A stretch of 64,000 nt of DNA, from the NCBI RefSeq assembly GCF_000472865.1, contig NZ_AXAP01000002.1:186001-250000 (forward strand). Reading direction: 5' to 3'. The translations under genes were made by a program, and so were the position numbers. Origin of the DNA: Bradyrhizobium elkanii WSM2783 (GTDB lineage: Bacteria > Pseudomonadota > Alphaproteobacteria > Rhizobiales > Xanthobacteraceae). Under the pieces are notes generated by a model. It searched no databases. It was not told the DNA's origin and saw only the letters and a list, made by a program, of their open reading frames with translations. Of the stretch, positions 52,566-62,300 are shown one piece after another (the first letter of the stretch is position 1; every line of letters starts with the position of its first letter).

Positions 52566-53033
52566 ATGACTGTTGATTCACGCTTGCTCGCCACCGTTCT
52601 GGCTTGTGTTTTCATAGGAAGCCCGGCTTGTGCTGACGGAGTGAAGATCATCCCGTCCGTCGACGGAGGTGTGAAGCCGACCGGATCGTGGAGCGCAGGT
52701 GCTCGCGCTGGCGATTTTGTGTTTGTCGGCGGCATGCGCGGTATCGATCCTGCCACCAACAAGCTCGTTGAAGGCGAGGAGGCACGTATCCGCCAGATGT
52801 TCGTCAATATGCAGCAGGTCGCCGCTGCCGAGGGTGCGTCACTAAGAGATGCGGTACGCTTGACCATCTATGTATCTGATGTCGTGCGTTTACGCCCTGT
52901 GGTGAATAAGGTGCAGGAAGATCTTTGGGATAAAGGGCCCTATCCGCCACGTACTGTTCTCGAGGTTCGAAAGCTCGATCAGGATGACATCGCCGAGGTC
53001 GATGGAACGTTCTATGCGCCATTGAAGAAATAG
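52566..53033 (+). CDS. Exported Rid (YjgF/YER057c/UK114) family protein
   Basis: This 155-residue protein starts at ATG 52566 with GGAGGA five bases before. A signal peptide (about 1-23, ending at CAD) comes before the Rid domain (GARAGDFVFVGGMRGIDPAT, AAAEGASLRDAVRLTIYVSD). Classical RidA hydrolyses reactive enamines and imines from amino-acid enzymes. The key Arg of RidA is not obvious here; RTVLEVRKL is at the corresponding end. Periplasmic location next to an exported amino-acid oxidase suggests it handles products of that reaction. Confidence 0.82.
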   Translation: MTVDSRLLATVLACVFIGSPACADGVKIIPSVDGGVKPTGSWSAGARAGDFVFVGGMRGIDPATNKLVEGEEARIRQMFVNMQQVAAAEGASLRDAVRLTIYVSDVVRLRPVVNKVQEDLWDKGPYPPRTVLEVRKLDQDDIAEVDGTFYAPLKK

Positions 53034-53050
53034 TATCGGATTGTCATGGA

Positions 53051-53076
53051 GCGGCTTGGTCAAATGACCAAGCCGC
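53051..53076. terminator. Strong hairpin after the lodAB-rid operon
   Basis: GCGGCTTGGTCA and TGACCAAGCCGC form a perfect 12-bp stem with an AA loop, 17 bases after the Rid stop. No T tract follows, but the stem is strong enough to act as a terminator or mRNA end. Confidence 0.6.
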
Positions 53077-53159
53077 AGACTCTTAATCATTCATACAGTT
53101 CGCGGTGTGGGATTTTGTGTCCGGCCCTCTGCTTGAGACTTCACAGTTGGGTCTCGGAC

Positions 53160-53530
53160 CGAGGTCGAGGTGTACGACCTGCACCAGCCTTTTCACGCGC
53201 GATCTCGTGGCGCAGCACTTCGATACCTGGAATATCTGAAGGCGGTGAAGGCAACTCGCGCTCAAAGCCTTTGCTTTGTCTACGAACGTCAATCGAGCGC
53301 TGGATGGCACTACCCGGATCGCGTCACCGGATGCTTCAGCGCCTCCAACGATCAAAGAAGGGCTTAGCCCGAGCCCGCGAGCAATCTTGCCCGCAATCGG
53401 AATAGTTCGGCTTTCCTCTTTCAACTTTCGACAGCCTCGCGCGGCTGATGATCCGCGCGGCCGGATCACACTCGACTTCGTGAGTCTCGCCGATCGCCTT
53501 CTCCGTATCGCCGGAAGCTCTCTATCTTCA
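53160..53530 (-). pseudogene. Decayed helix-turn-helix (XRE-like) regulator
   Basis: Minus-strand pieces in different frames recall an XRE regulator: SRARLSKVERGK (recognition helix), then IPIAGKIARGLGLSPSLIV in another frame. A further piece in a third frame (PPSDIPGIEVLRHEIAREK) ends at a stop near 53150. At least two frameshifts would be needed, so the gene is dead. This fills most of the 880-base gap between the Rid gene and the STN gene; nothing else was seen there. Confidence 0.4.
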
Positions 53531-53913
53531 AGACCTCGACGACAGCGCTATGTCGTTCAGGTGCTCCAAACAATCGCCCCATGTAGGGATCAGTGAGGCC
53601 CGTTGCGGGCGGCATCATGTCAGCACATCTCGCACAAGAGGTGCAAATCTACCGCTGCAAGGCCTGATACTGCGTCGCGCATCGAGCATCCAGATCGATG
53701 ATTAGTTCGGGATGAGACGACGCCTTTCGAGTTAACGACGGCGTTTAGCATTGGGTGACACTAGGTCCGTAGTCTAAGCGTGTCACAATACCGTCTTGCG
53801 CAGCGTCGTAAGTTGGGGAGAGTTTCTGATTGACCGGCCTCTGGTTCAATTCGTAACGGACCGATCCGCAGCCATCCGTGAATCTCGTGTTTGCCAAGGT
53901 GAACCAGCATTTC

Positions 53914-54615
53914 ATGAACATCGTCAGCTGGTGGAAGTGCGTGATCACACGGGATCTTGCCGTTGTTGTCGCGCATTTGATGATGGTTTTGGCTCTGTCG
54001 CATGCATCGCCGGCGGGAGCGACTTCCTTCGACATCCCCGCGCAACCTCTGGCGTCTGCCATAGACGCGTTCTGCGCGGCGACCGGGACCGAGGTATATT
54101 ACGACGGCGCAGCGGCGATTGGACAGCGATCCTCTGCGGTCACCGGCGCCCTTACGCGTGACGATGCTCTCAGAGGCCTGCTTGCAGGGACAGAACTCGT
54201 CCCACTGCGCGCGCGCGAAAACAGCTACTTGCTGATTCATCCCGGCGATGATGCGGCGCATGCGTTCGCTACGGCACGGATCGCCCAGGATGGCCAATAT
54301 CAGCGCTATTTCGCCGTGGTGCAAGCCGATATCCTGCGTATTCTGTGCCGGTATCCCGACATGCGTCCCGTGAGTTATCGGCTGGTGATCAAGCTGTGGA
54401 TCAGTTCGTCGGGATTGGTGCAGCACGCAGAACTGGACGGATCGGCCGGCGAACAGGCAAGTCACCGGATGCTGTTGGCGACGCTTGGCAAGTCACGCAT
54501 GACCGAACCGCCACCGGCGCAGATGCCGCAGCCGATCACCATGGTTGCGCTGCCGGGAGCAGCGGCCGATGCGAGGCTCTGCGCATCACCCGTCGACCAG
54601 AAGGCCGCGCGCTAG
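53914..54615 (+). CDS. STN-domain signalling protein without a barrel (VreA-like)
   Basis: This 233-residue protein starts at ATG 53914; GTG 53878 or ATG 53983 are alternatives. It has a hydrophobic signal segment ending near ASPAGATS and then an STN domain (FDIPAQPLASAIDAFCAATG to YLLIH). The C-terminal half (QADILRILCRYPDMRPVSYRL, KLWISSSGLVQHAELDGSAG) resembles a TonB C-terminal fold. No beta-barrel follows, so it is not a receptor. It lies directly upstream of an ECF sigma/FecR pair. This is the layout of Pseudomonas VreA, the signalling protein of the PUMA3 system. Confidence 0.75.
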   Translation: MNIVSWWKCVITRDLAVVVAHLMMVLALSHASPAGATSFDIPAQPLASAIDAFCAATGTEVYYDGAAAIGQRSSAVTGALTRDDALRGLLAGTELVPLRARENSYLLIHPGDDAAHAFATARIAQDGQYQRYFAVVQADILRILCRYPDMRPVSYRLVIKLWISSSGLVQHAELDGSAGEQASHRMLLATLGKSRMTEPPPAQMPQPITMVALPGAAADARLCASPVDQKAAR

Positions 54616-54684
54616 TATGTCGGTGCGCGAGGCAGGGGGCGCGTACGACGCTTGCGGGACAAGGGTCCAGCGTCGCGATCCCGC

Positions 54685-55275
54685 ATGACCCACAGCAGCC
54701 GCGCCGAATTGCGCCGTTTTTTGACACTCTGCTATGATGATTTGCGAGCCAGGTTGGCCCGTCGATTGAATTCGGTGGAGCTGGCAGGTGACGCCTTGCA
54801 GGACACGTATATGGAGCTTTGCCGGGGCGCGGATCTGCCCCCGGTGCAGCGGCCGCGCTCTTACTTGTTGCGCATGGCCAAAAATATCGCCCTGAGGAAA
54901 CTGCACTCGGAAAAATACACGGTTTCGCTCGATGACGCGAAGATCGCCTTCGACATTGCCGATGAAGCGCCCGGTCCCCAACGAAGCCTGGAAGCGAAGA
55001 TCGAGCTCGAAGCCTTTCAACAGGCGATCCGGGAATTAACCCCGCGACGGCGCGCTATCCTGCATGCAGCGCGCGTTGAAGGAAAAACCCTGCACGCAAT
55101 TGCAGTGCAGTTGGAGATATCACAAAGACTGGTTGAGATCGAGTTGAAGCATGCGTTAGCCCATTGCGCGCTTCGTCTGGATCGGCAACTCGTGCAAAGA
55201 TTCGGTCCTCAGCCCGTTCAGCAATCGCATGGACAGGGGGCCGGCAAACGTATTGATGACAGGGATGACCGATAG
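54685..55275 (+). CDS. ECF sigma factor (second surface-signalling set)
   Basis: This 196-residue protein starts at ATG 54685. Region 2 reads RFLTLCYDDLRARLARRLN, DALQDTYMELCRG and RPRSYLLRMAKNIALRKL. Region 4 reads LTPRRRAILHAARVEGKTLHAIAVQLEISQRLVEIELKHAL (span). It is an iron-type ECF relative that differs from the first sigma in both recognition helices, so its promoters should differ. A basic tail of 30 residues follows. It overlaps the FecR start by 20 bases. Confidence 0.87.
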   Translation: MTHSSRAELRRFLTLCYDDLRARLARRLNSVELAGDALQDTYMELCRGADLPPVQRPRSYLLRMAKNIALRKLHSEKYTVSLDDAKIAFDIADEAPGPQRSLEAKIELEAFQQAIRELTPRRRAILHAARVEGKTLHAIAVQLEISQRLVEIELKHALAHCALRLDRQLVQRFGPQPVQQSHGQGAGKRIDDRDDR

Positions 55276-56236
55276 CCCACGCGAAAAGTTGGAGCGGATC
55301 GAGCGCGAAGCGCACGATTGGCTGGTCCGTTTCACCTCGGGGCAAGCAGGACCTGCTGACGTGCGGGAAGGCAAGATGTGGTGCGAGCGCGATCCGGCGC
55401 ATCGCACCGCGTTTATGAAGGCCACCCGGATGTGGGAGGCCTTGGGGCCCGAGGCATTTGAGGGGAATCGCCCGGCCGCGCGGACGTTCGCCTCTATCTC
55501 GATGTCACGTCGTGCCGTGCTCGGCGGCGGGGCCGCCGCCGCCATCGCCGCGAGCGCGGCATATCTCGTCGTGCAGCCGCCGCTCGGCCTCTGGCCATCC
55601 TGGTCGGAAATGGCGGCCGACTATCGGACGCACACCGGCGAGCGGCGGCGTATTGTGGTGGCCGACTCGACTTTCGTCGAGATGAATACCCAGACCAGCA
55701 TTGCGCTGCGCCAGGTCGCGAAGGAGGCCGCCGGGATCGAGCTGATCTCGGGCGAGGCGCTGGTCGCGACGCCATCTGGTGCGGGGCCGGCCTTTGTCGT
55801 GACGTCCCGTCAAGGCCAAACCAGCGGAATTGGAGCGAAATTCAACATACGGAATGATGGGCACGCGGTTTGCGTGACCTGCATCGAGGGGAACGTTCAC
55901 GTCTCGTACGGCGCGGCGACAGCGTCGTTGCGCGCCCGCGAGCAGATCACCTATGGTCGATCAGGCTTGGGGAAGCCCGCGTTCGTCGATGCAGCGATCG
56001 TGACCGCCTGGCAAGACGATCTGTTGATCTTCCACTCCAAGCCGCTACGTGAAGTCATCACCGAAATCAATCGTTATCGTTCCGGAAAAATCATCGTCGT
56101 GAATTCTGCGCTCGGCGCGCGGCTGTTCAGCGCCAATTTCCGGGTTCGCAACGTCGATGCGGTCCTTGAGCAAGTCGAGAAACTGTTTGGCGCGACCGTC
56201 ACATCCTTGCCGGGCGGCATCGTCCTGCTGAGCTAA
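55256..56236 (+). CDS. FecR family regulator (second set)
   Basis: This 326-residue protein starts at ATG 55256; ATG 55265 is possible. The N-terminal anti-sigma domain (REAHDWLVRFTSGQA, DPAHRTAFMKATRMWEAL) is followed by a membrane helix (AVLGGGAAAAIAASAAYLVV), the periplasmic FecR domain (VADSTFVEMNTQTSIAL, LISGEALVATPSG) and the C-terminal INRYRSGKIIV region. It should pass the signal from the STN protein to the ECF sigma. Confidence 0.88.
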   Translation: MTGMTDSPREKLERIEREAHDWLVRFTSGQAGPADVREGKMWCERDPAHRTAFMKATRMWEALGPEAFEGNRPAARTFASISMSRRAVLGGGAAAAIAASAAYLVVQPPLGLWPSWSEMAADYRTHTGERRRIVVADSTFVEMNTQTSIALRQVAKEAAGIELISGEALVATPSGAGPAFVVTSRQGQTSGIGAKFNIRNDGHAVCVTCIEGNVHVSYGAATASLRAREQITYGRSGLGKPAFVDAAIVTAWQDDLLIFHSKPLREVITEINRYRSGKIIVVNSALGARLFSANFRVRNVDAVLEQVEKLFGATVTSLPGGIVLLS

Positions 56237-56282
56237 ACGCCGTCGATTGCTTGGGAATTCCTGAGCTCGAACTATTTCTTAA

Positions 56283-56320
56283 TTTTTTTTCGGTGCCGCG
56301 CTTCGGCATGTCTCTACGCA
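56283..56320 (+). promoter_or_regulatory. T-tract promoter candidate before the large exoprotein
   Basis: Eight Ts (56283-56290) are followed by a CGGTGCCGCGCTTCGGCATG segment and TCTC in the 160-base leader upstream of ATG 56399. A T tract then a GC-rich block is also the layout of the motif pair in the has-like locus, but the GC block differs, as expected if the second sigma factor recognises it. Confidence 0.3.
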
Positions 56321-56398
56321 GAGGAAAAGCGTCGCTTCGAGTGACGTCATCTACGTGAAATCAGCTTCACGTCAAAGTCTTTGCCGAGAGATCAACCC

Positions 56399-59300
56399 AT
56401 GTCCGTCCAGCCTGCCGCCGACCGATCCCGCCGCGCCACCCTCAAGAACAACTTGCTCGTTGGGGTTAGTGCCGCTGCGCTGCTGCTCGGCAGCATTGCG
56501 GGGGCGCAGGCGCGCAGCCTGGGGAGCACAAGCACGGGTTCGGGTTCGCCTGCGGCAGCTACTGCCGCAGCCGCGCAGTTGGCCACTCAGCAGTCGTCGC
56601 TCGCGGCCAAGCAGGCGCTGGAGTCGATGGCGCGCGCGGCGGCTTCATTGCAGGCACTGCGCGACGGTCAAGCCGCCGCGCGTGCGGCGGCGCTGGCGGC
56701 ACAAAGCATGGTCCCGAACGGACTGTCGCCCGGAGGACTGGTGACGGCGCCGGGGGCCGGAGCCGTCCCGGGCGTCTGGACCGGCGCCGATCTGCCGACG
56801 CAGGCGCAGGGCGGAGGCCGCACCACGGTGACCGTCAGGCAGACCGAGCAAAAAGCAATCCTGAATTGGTCCAGCTTCAATGTCGGCCGCGAGACCGATC
56901 TGTATTTTAACCAGACCGCCGGTCGTGCCGACGCCGCCAACTGGATTGCGCTCAATCGTGTCACCGATCCGACGCTTGCTCCAAGCCGGATCCTCGGCAC
57001 GATCAAGGCCGAAGGACAAGTCTACGTCATCAACAAAAACGGCATCATCTTCGGCGGATCGAGCCAGATCAACGTCAACACTTTCGTCGCCTCGTCGTTG
57101 GGCCTGTCGGATGAACAGTTCCGCGCCGGCATCAACAAACAGCTGATGGTCTTCGACGATCCATCGGGCAGCAGTATTGCCAAGCCGCAATTCGGCTATC
57201 TCGGACAACAAAACCCGAACCAATTTGTCGGGCTCAACGATCCCAGCCAGGTCGCAGGCGCGATCATCGGTGACGCTCCAGGCGATGTGCGGATTGAGGC
57301 CGGGGCGCAGATCACAATGGCGAGCGGCGGCAAGGCCCTGATCTTTGCGCCGCATGTCCTTAACTCCGGCCGTATCTCGGCGCCCGACGGCCAGGTTATC
57401 ATGGCGGCGGGCGAACAGATCTACCTCATGACCGATCAATCTGGCGTTCGTGGTCTCGACGTCGCCGTCTCGGCGCCGATGCGCTGGATGTTCGACTATT
57501 ACCATATGGCGACAGTGACCGATCGGGGACCCTGGAGCAGCGACAATGACTATACGCGGGGCCTGAAGAACGTCGTGTTCCCGGAGATGGCCGCGCGTGG
57601 CGCTTCGGTCGGTTACAACGTCGTCAATCATGGCATAGTGCAGGCCGACCACGGCAACATCACCCTGATGTCCCGCGAGATCGTGCAGAACGGCGCGCTC
57701 GAGGCCTCGACCGCGTTGAACAACCGCGAAGGCTCCATCCGGCTGCGCGCCTGGGGCGAGGGCATGATGTCCTATGGCAGCTCGATGCCGGAGGGGCCGC
57801 CGCTGCGCTACTGGTCGACTGGTACGTTGGTTCTGGGCCCCGGCAGCGTCACCACGGCGATGCCGGACCTCACTGATACCAGTGACATCGAACAGACGTC
57901 GCTGGCGACGCGTTACAGTCCCGGTCGCATCGAGATGCGCGGGAAATTCATCGATATCGAGGCCCAAGCCAGCGTCATCGTGCCGGCCGGCACCATCAGC
58001 ATCGTTGCCAGCACATCGGCCCTGTCAGGCAATGTTCCCATCACAGGGGAGCCGGCGAAGCGCGACGGCAGCCGCGTGTATATCGGCGAAGATGCCTATC
58101 TCAGCGTCGCGGGTCTGCAGGACGTCTTGCTCACCATGGAGAGCAACGTCGTCACCGGTGAATTTCGTATCAACGAACTGCGCGATTCGCCTTTGTATCG
58201 TGACTCGTGGCTGCGCGGACTGACAGTCAGCGTCGACAAGCGCGTCAGCGGCTTGTTCGGGGACGGGCCCATGGCCGACGTCAACTGGATCGCAGGTTCG
58301 CCCGGCAAATGGGTTGGCACGCCGCTAGGCGATTTCTCCGGCTGGATCGGGGTTGGCAAGACAACGCTGGGTGAGCTGTCCACCAAGGCAGGTTCGATCT
58401 TCATCAAGTCGAGTGGCTCGATCATAACCCGCGAAGGTTCATTGCTCGACGTCTCTGGCGGCTCGGTGCGGTATGCGGACGGCTGGATCACCACGACCAA
58501 GATTCTGGGGGCGGACGGTCGAGTCTACGATATCGGTGCGGCGACGCCCGATCGTCTCTATGTCGGTCTCGCGGGTGGCTTCACTCGCAGGCATGAGCGT
58601 GCCGGCATCACCGAGACCTGGCGCAACCCGTTGGATCGCAGCAACGGCACGCGGTTCGAACGGGGCTATACCGAAGGCCGCGATGCCGGTTCGATCCAGT
58701 TCTTCGCTGCAGAAGCCATGGTGCTCGAGGGTAGCTACTGGGGCGGGGTCATCACGGGGGAACGGCAGGCGGCGTCCGGCCAACTCGCCACCGCCGGCAC
58801 GTTCACGATTGGCGGCAACGCCGACGAGCATCGCCAGTGGCTGCTGGGCAATCTCATTATCGCTGCCGAGCCGGAAACGCTGCCTGCCAACTTTACCGCG
58901 AGCAGCCCGTTGGATGCGAAATGGTACCACGGCACCCAGGATAGAGATACATCGGTTCGCGATAAGACAACCTACCTCGATTCCGATGTGCTGGCCGACG
59001 CCGGCATGTCGAAGCTTGCCTTCTATGTGGCCAACAGTTTCACGCTGGACGAGGACGAGAAACTCGAGCTCGCGCCGGGCACGACGTTCAACGTGATTGC
59101 CAATGTTGGCACTGTAAATCCGGCCAGCTTTCAAGTTGACGGCAGCATTCGCATTGCTGGCGGCAATGTCTGGTTTGCCGGCGCGGAGACGGCGACCTTC
59201 GGTCGCGGCGCCGCGATCGATGTCAGTGGTGAATGGATCAACGGCCCAGGTGGCGCGCGGCTTCCCGTGATCAAGGGCGGCACGATCCAGCTCACCGGCG

Positions 59301-62300
59301 ACTTCGCGCCGGGCATCACGCTGGACGTGTCCGGCGGCGGCTGGTACGACACGAGCGGCGCGAAGCCGAAGTTGAAACTCGGCGATGCCGGCGCCATCAC
59401 GCTGTCGGTCACGGATGCCAATCAGTTGTCGGAACTCGATCTGCGCGGCTACGCGGCAGGTTCGGGTGGCTCACTCACGATTATTACGTCAGGATCGGTC
59501 CAGGTAGGCGGCACCGCTCCGGCGGATCCCGCCGTGTTGCGGCTGTCGGAGACGCTCTATAGCGAACGTGGTTTCCGCGCCTTGTCGTTGACGAGTACGG
59601 GCAACATCACCGTCGCGGATGACGCCACGATTTCGCAGCTTCCGTTGAATGTCGATCTCGCCGGCGTCGATGTTTCCGCCTTTGCATCGGGCACACCGAT
59701 CACTGCAATTGGCAAGCTCGCGTTGCTCCCGACGGCGGATCGGCTGGATCGCAAGCCAACTTCTCTGTCCCTGATCGGCGACAACGTCGCCGTTGGCGCC
59801 GGCTCCGTGGTGCGGACCGATATCCGCGGCTCCGTCACGCTGACTGCCATCGGTCATAAGGATCTGACCGATACCACCATCCCCGGCGACGTGATCGTGC
59901 GTGGCGTGATCGACGCGCCGGCGGGCTCGATCTCCGTGTCCGCCAATGGCGAGCTCGCGCTCACGGCAGGAGCGCAACTGCTGGCACGCGGCACATCGGT
60001 GACGGAGATCGATGCGCGAGGTCTGCGCTCCGGGACGGTGCTGGCCGGAGGCGGTGTCAGCCTCGCTGATGCGGCGGTGATGAAGATCGAAGCCGGTTCG
60101 CTGATCGATGTCTCGGGGGCGAGCGGCAGTTTCGATCTGGCGATGGGACGGGGCGCGGTCTCGACCTACAGCCTCGCCAGTAACGGCGGTACGATTGCAC
60201 TAAAGCTGAGCGGCGCCGCCAATGATGTCGTCGCAGGATCATTCCAGGGATATGCCGGCGGCGCTGGATCGGTCGGAGGCACGATCGATATCTCGGTGGG
60301 AAGCTCTTCGGAGCCAACGCCGGGCTTCACGCTCCCGGCGCTGTACTACGTTGACAGGGACACCGGGGCGATCGTCGCGGTCAACCCGCGGAGGAACCTG
60401 GACATCTACGCGGAATACAGCTCCGGTTCGGACCTGGCCTTTCAGTTCGCTACCGTACGAAACGACCTTCAGAACGCGACGACCGCTCTCACGCGCGGCG
60501 GGGGATTGGCCATCGTCGATCTCAACGCGGACTCGACGCCCAGCAGCCTCCTTCAGCCGCTGGCATCGGTTACGCCACAACTCACCAACCAGATCGCGCT
60601 GCTGTCGAAATACTTCTTCACGGATCCTGACGCCACTCAACGCCTGGAGTTGCCGACCGCCAACGTCAAGGTCACGAAGATTTCGGCCGACACCGTGAAC
60701 AACGGCGGCTTCGCCAATCTCAAGGCAAATACCAGCGGATTCATAGTTGCGCCGGCAATCAATCTGTCGCTCGGAAAATCGATCTCGATCGAGGGCGCGA
60801 TCAACAGCGGCGGCGCAGGAACGGCCAAGCTGACCGCGCCCTATATCGCGCTCCTGGGCGGATCCGGTTCAGCCGGCCAGGCCGGCGTCGGCAAGGTCGT
60901 GCTGACCGCCGATCTGATCGACATCACCAGAGCGACCTTTAGCGGATTCGCTGAAACGCAGCTGGTGGCGCGCGATCTCCGGATGGGCGGCCTGCTGACC
61001 GATCTGCGGTCAAACCGCACCTCGTCGCTCGATGCAGACGGCCGTCTCGAGCTGAAGGTCGGGCAGGTCTATCCGGCCACCGGCATCCTTGCTTCGATCA
61101 AGGCCGGCACGCAATTGGTCATCGAGCGCAACGGCGATACAGGGCTGCCACTGTCAGCCGCCGGCACTTTGAACCTCGAGGCGCCGGTGATCGCGCAGAA
61201 CGGCGTGGTGCGCGCGCCATTTGGCAGCATCACCTTCACCGCCACGGACAGCATCGCACTGGGCGCAGGAAGTATCACGTCGGTATCCGGCGAAGGTCTC
61301 GTGCTCCCTTACGGGACCTTGAGCAACGACGAGTTTTGGAACGATCCGATCACGAAGCCGACCACGGGCAATCCGACGCCAACGCTGAGCAAGCTGCCGG
61401 AAAAGAATATCGTCCTCAATGCGCCTGGCGTCACGCTCGCGGCCGGTTCGGTTGTCGACATTCGCGGTGGCGGCGATCTTTATGCTTGGGAGCATGTCCC
61501 CGGTCCGGGCGGCTCGCATGACGTGCTGACCCAGCCAGGACTTTACGCGATCATGCCGGGGCTGAATGTATCGACGGCTTCACAGGATCAAGTCTGGCTT
61601 GCCGGGGGCAATGGCCTCGCCGCTGGCTGGTACGCCTTGCTGCCGGCGCGCTATGCCTTGCTGCCCGGGGCGTACGCGGTGTCCGTCGTGAAGGGATCCG
61701 CGGGCAAGGAGGTCCTCAATTCCGTGCCGATGCCGGATGGTTCGTCGCTGATGAGCGGTTACCGGGCAGATGCCTATGGCGGAGGCTTCGAGCAGCTCCG
61801 CTCGACGTGGCGGGTAATTTCGGGCACGACCTTGCGCAGCTACAGTGAGTACAACGAAGCCCTCGCCAACACCTACTTCGCATCCGACGCGTTCAAGCTT
61901 GGGCAATACCGTCTCACCGGCGTCAATATCGTCACGCCGCGGCTTCCAACCGACGGCGGATCGGTGGTGTTCAAGGCGACGACCGAGCTCGTGCTGGAAG
62001 GTCTGCTGCAATCGCAACCGGCTGCGGGCGGTCGCGGCGGTCTGGTGGATATCGCCGGGAGCAGGATCGCGATCGTCGGCAGCGGTCAGGATCGCAGCGA
62101 TCTGACCGGCTATCTGGTGGTCGACGCGAACTCGCTCAGCAAATTCGGCGCCGGCAGCCTGTTGATCGGTGGCGTTCGCAGTGGTGACGCGAGAGGCCTG
62201 CGTATCGATGTGACAGCGAGCGACGTTGTCATTCGCAACGATGCGACGAGCGCGTTGACGGGATCGGAAATCCTCTTTGCGGCGAGCGGTACGATTCGCG

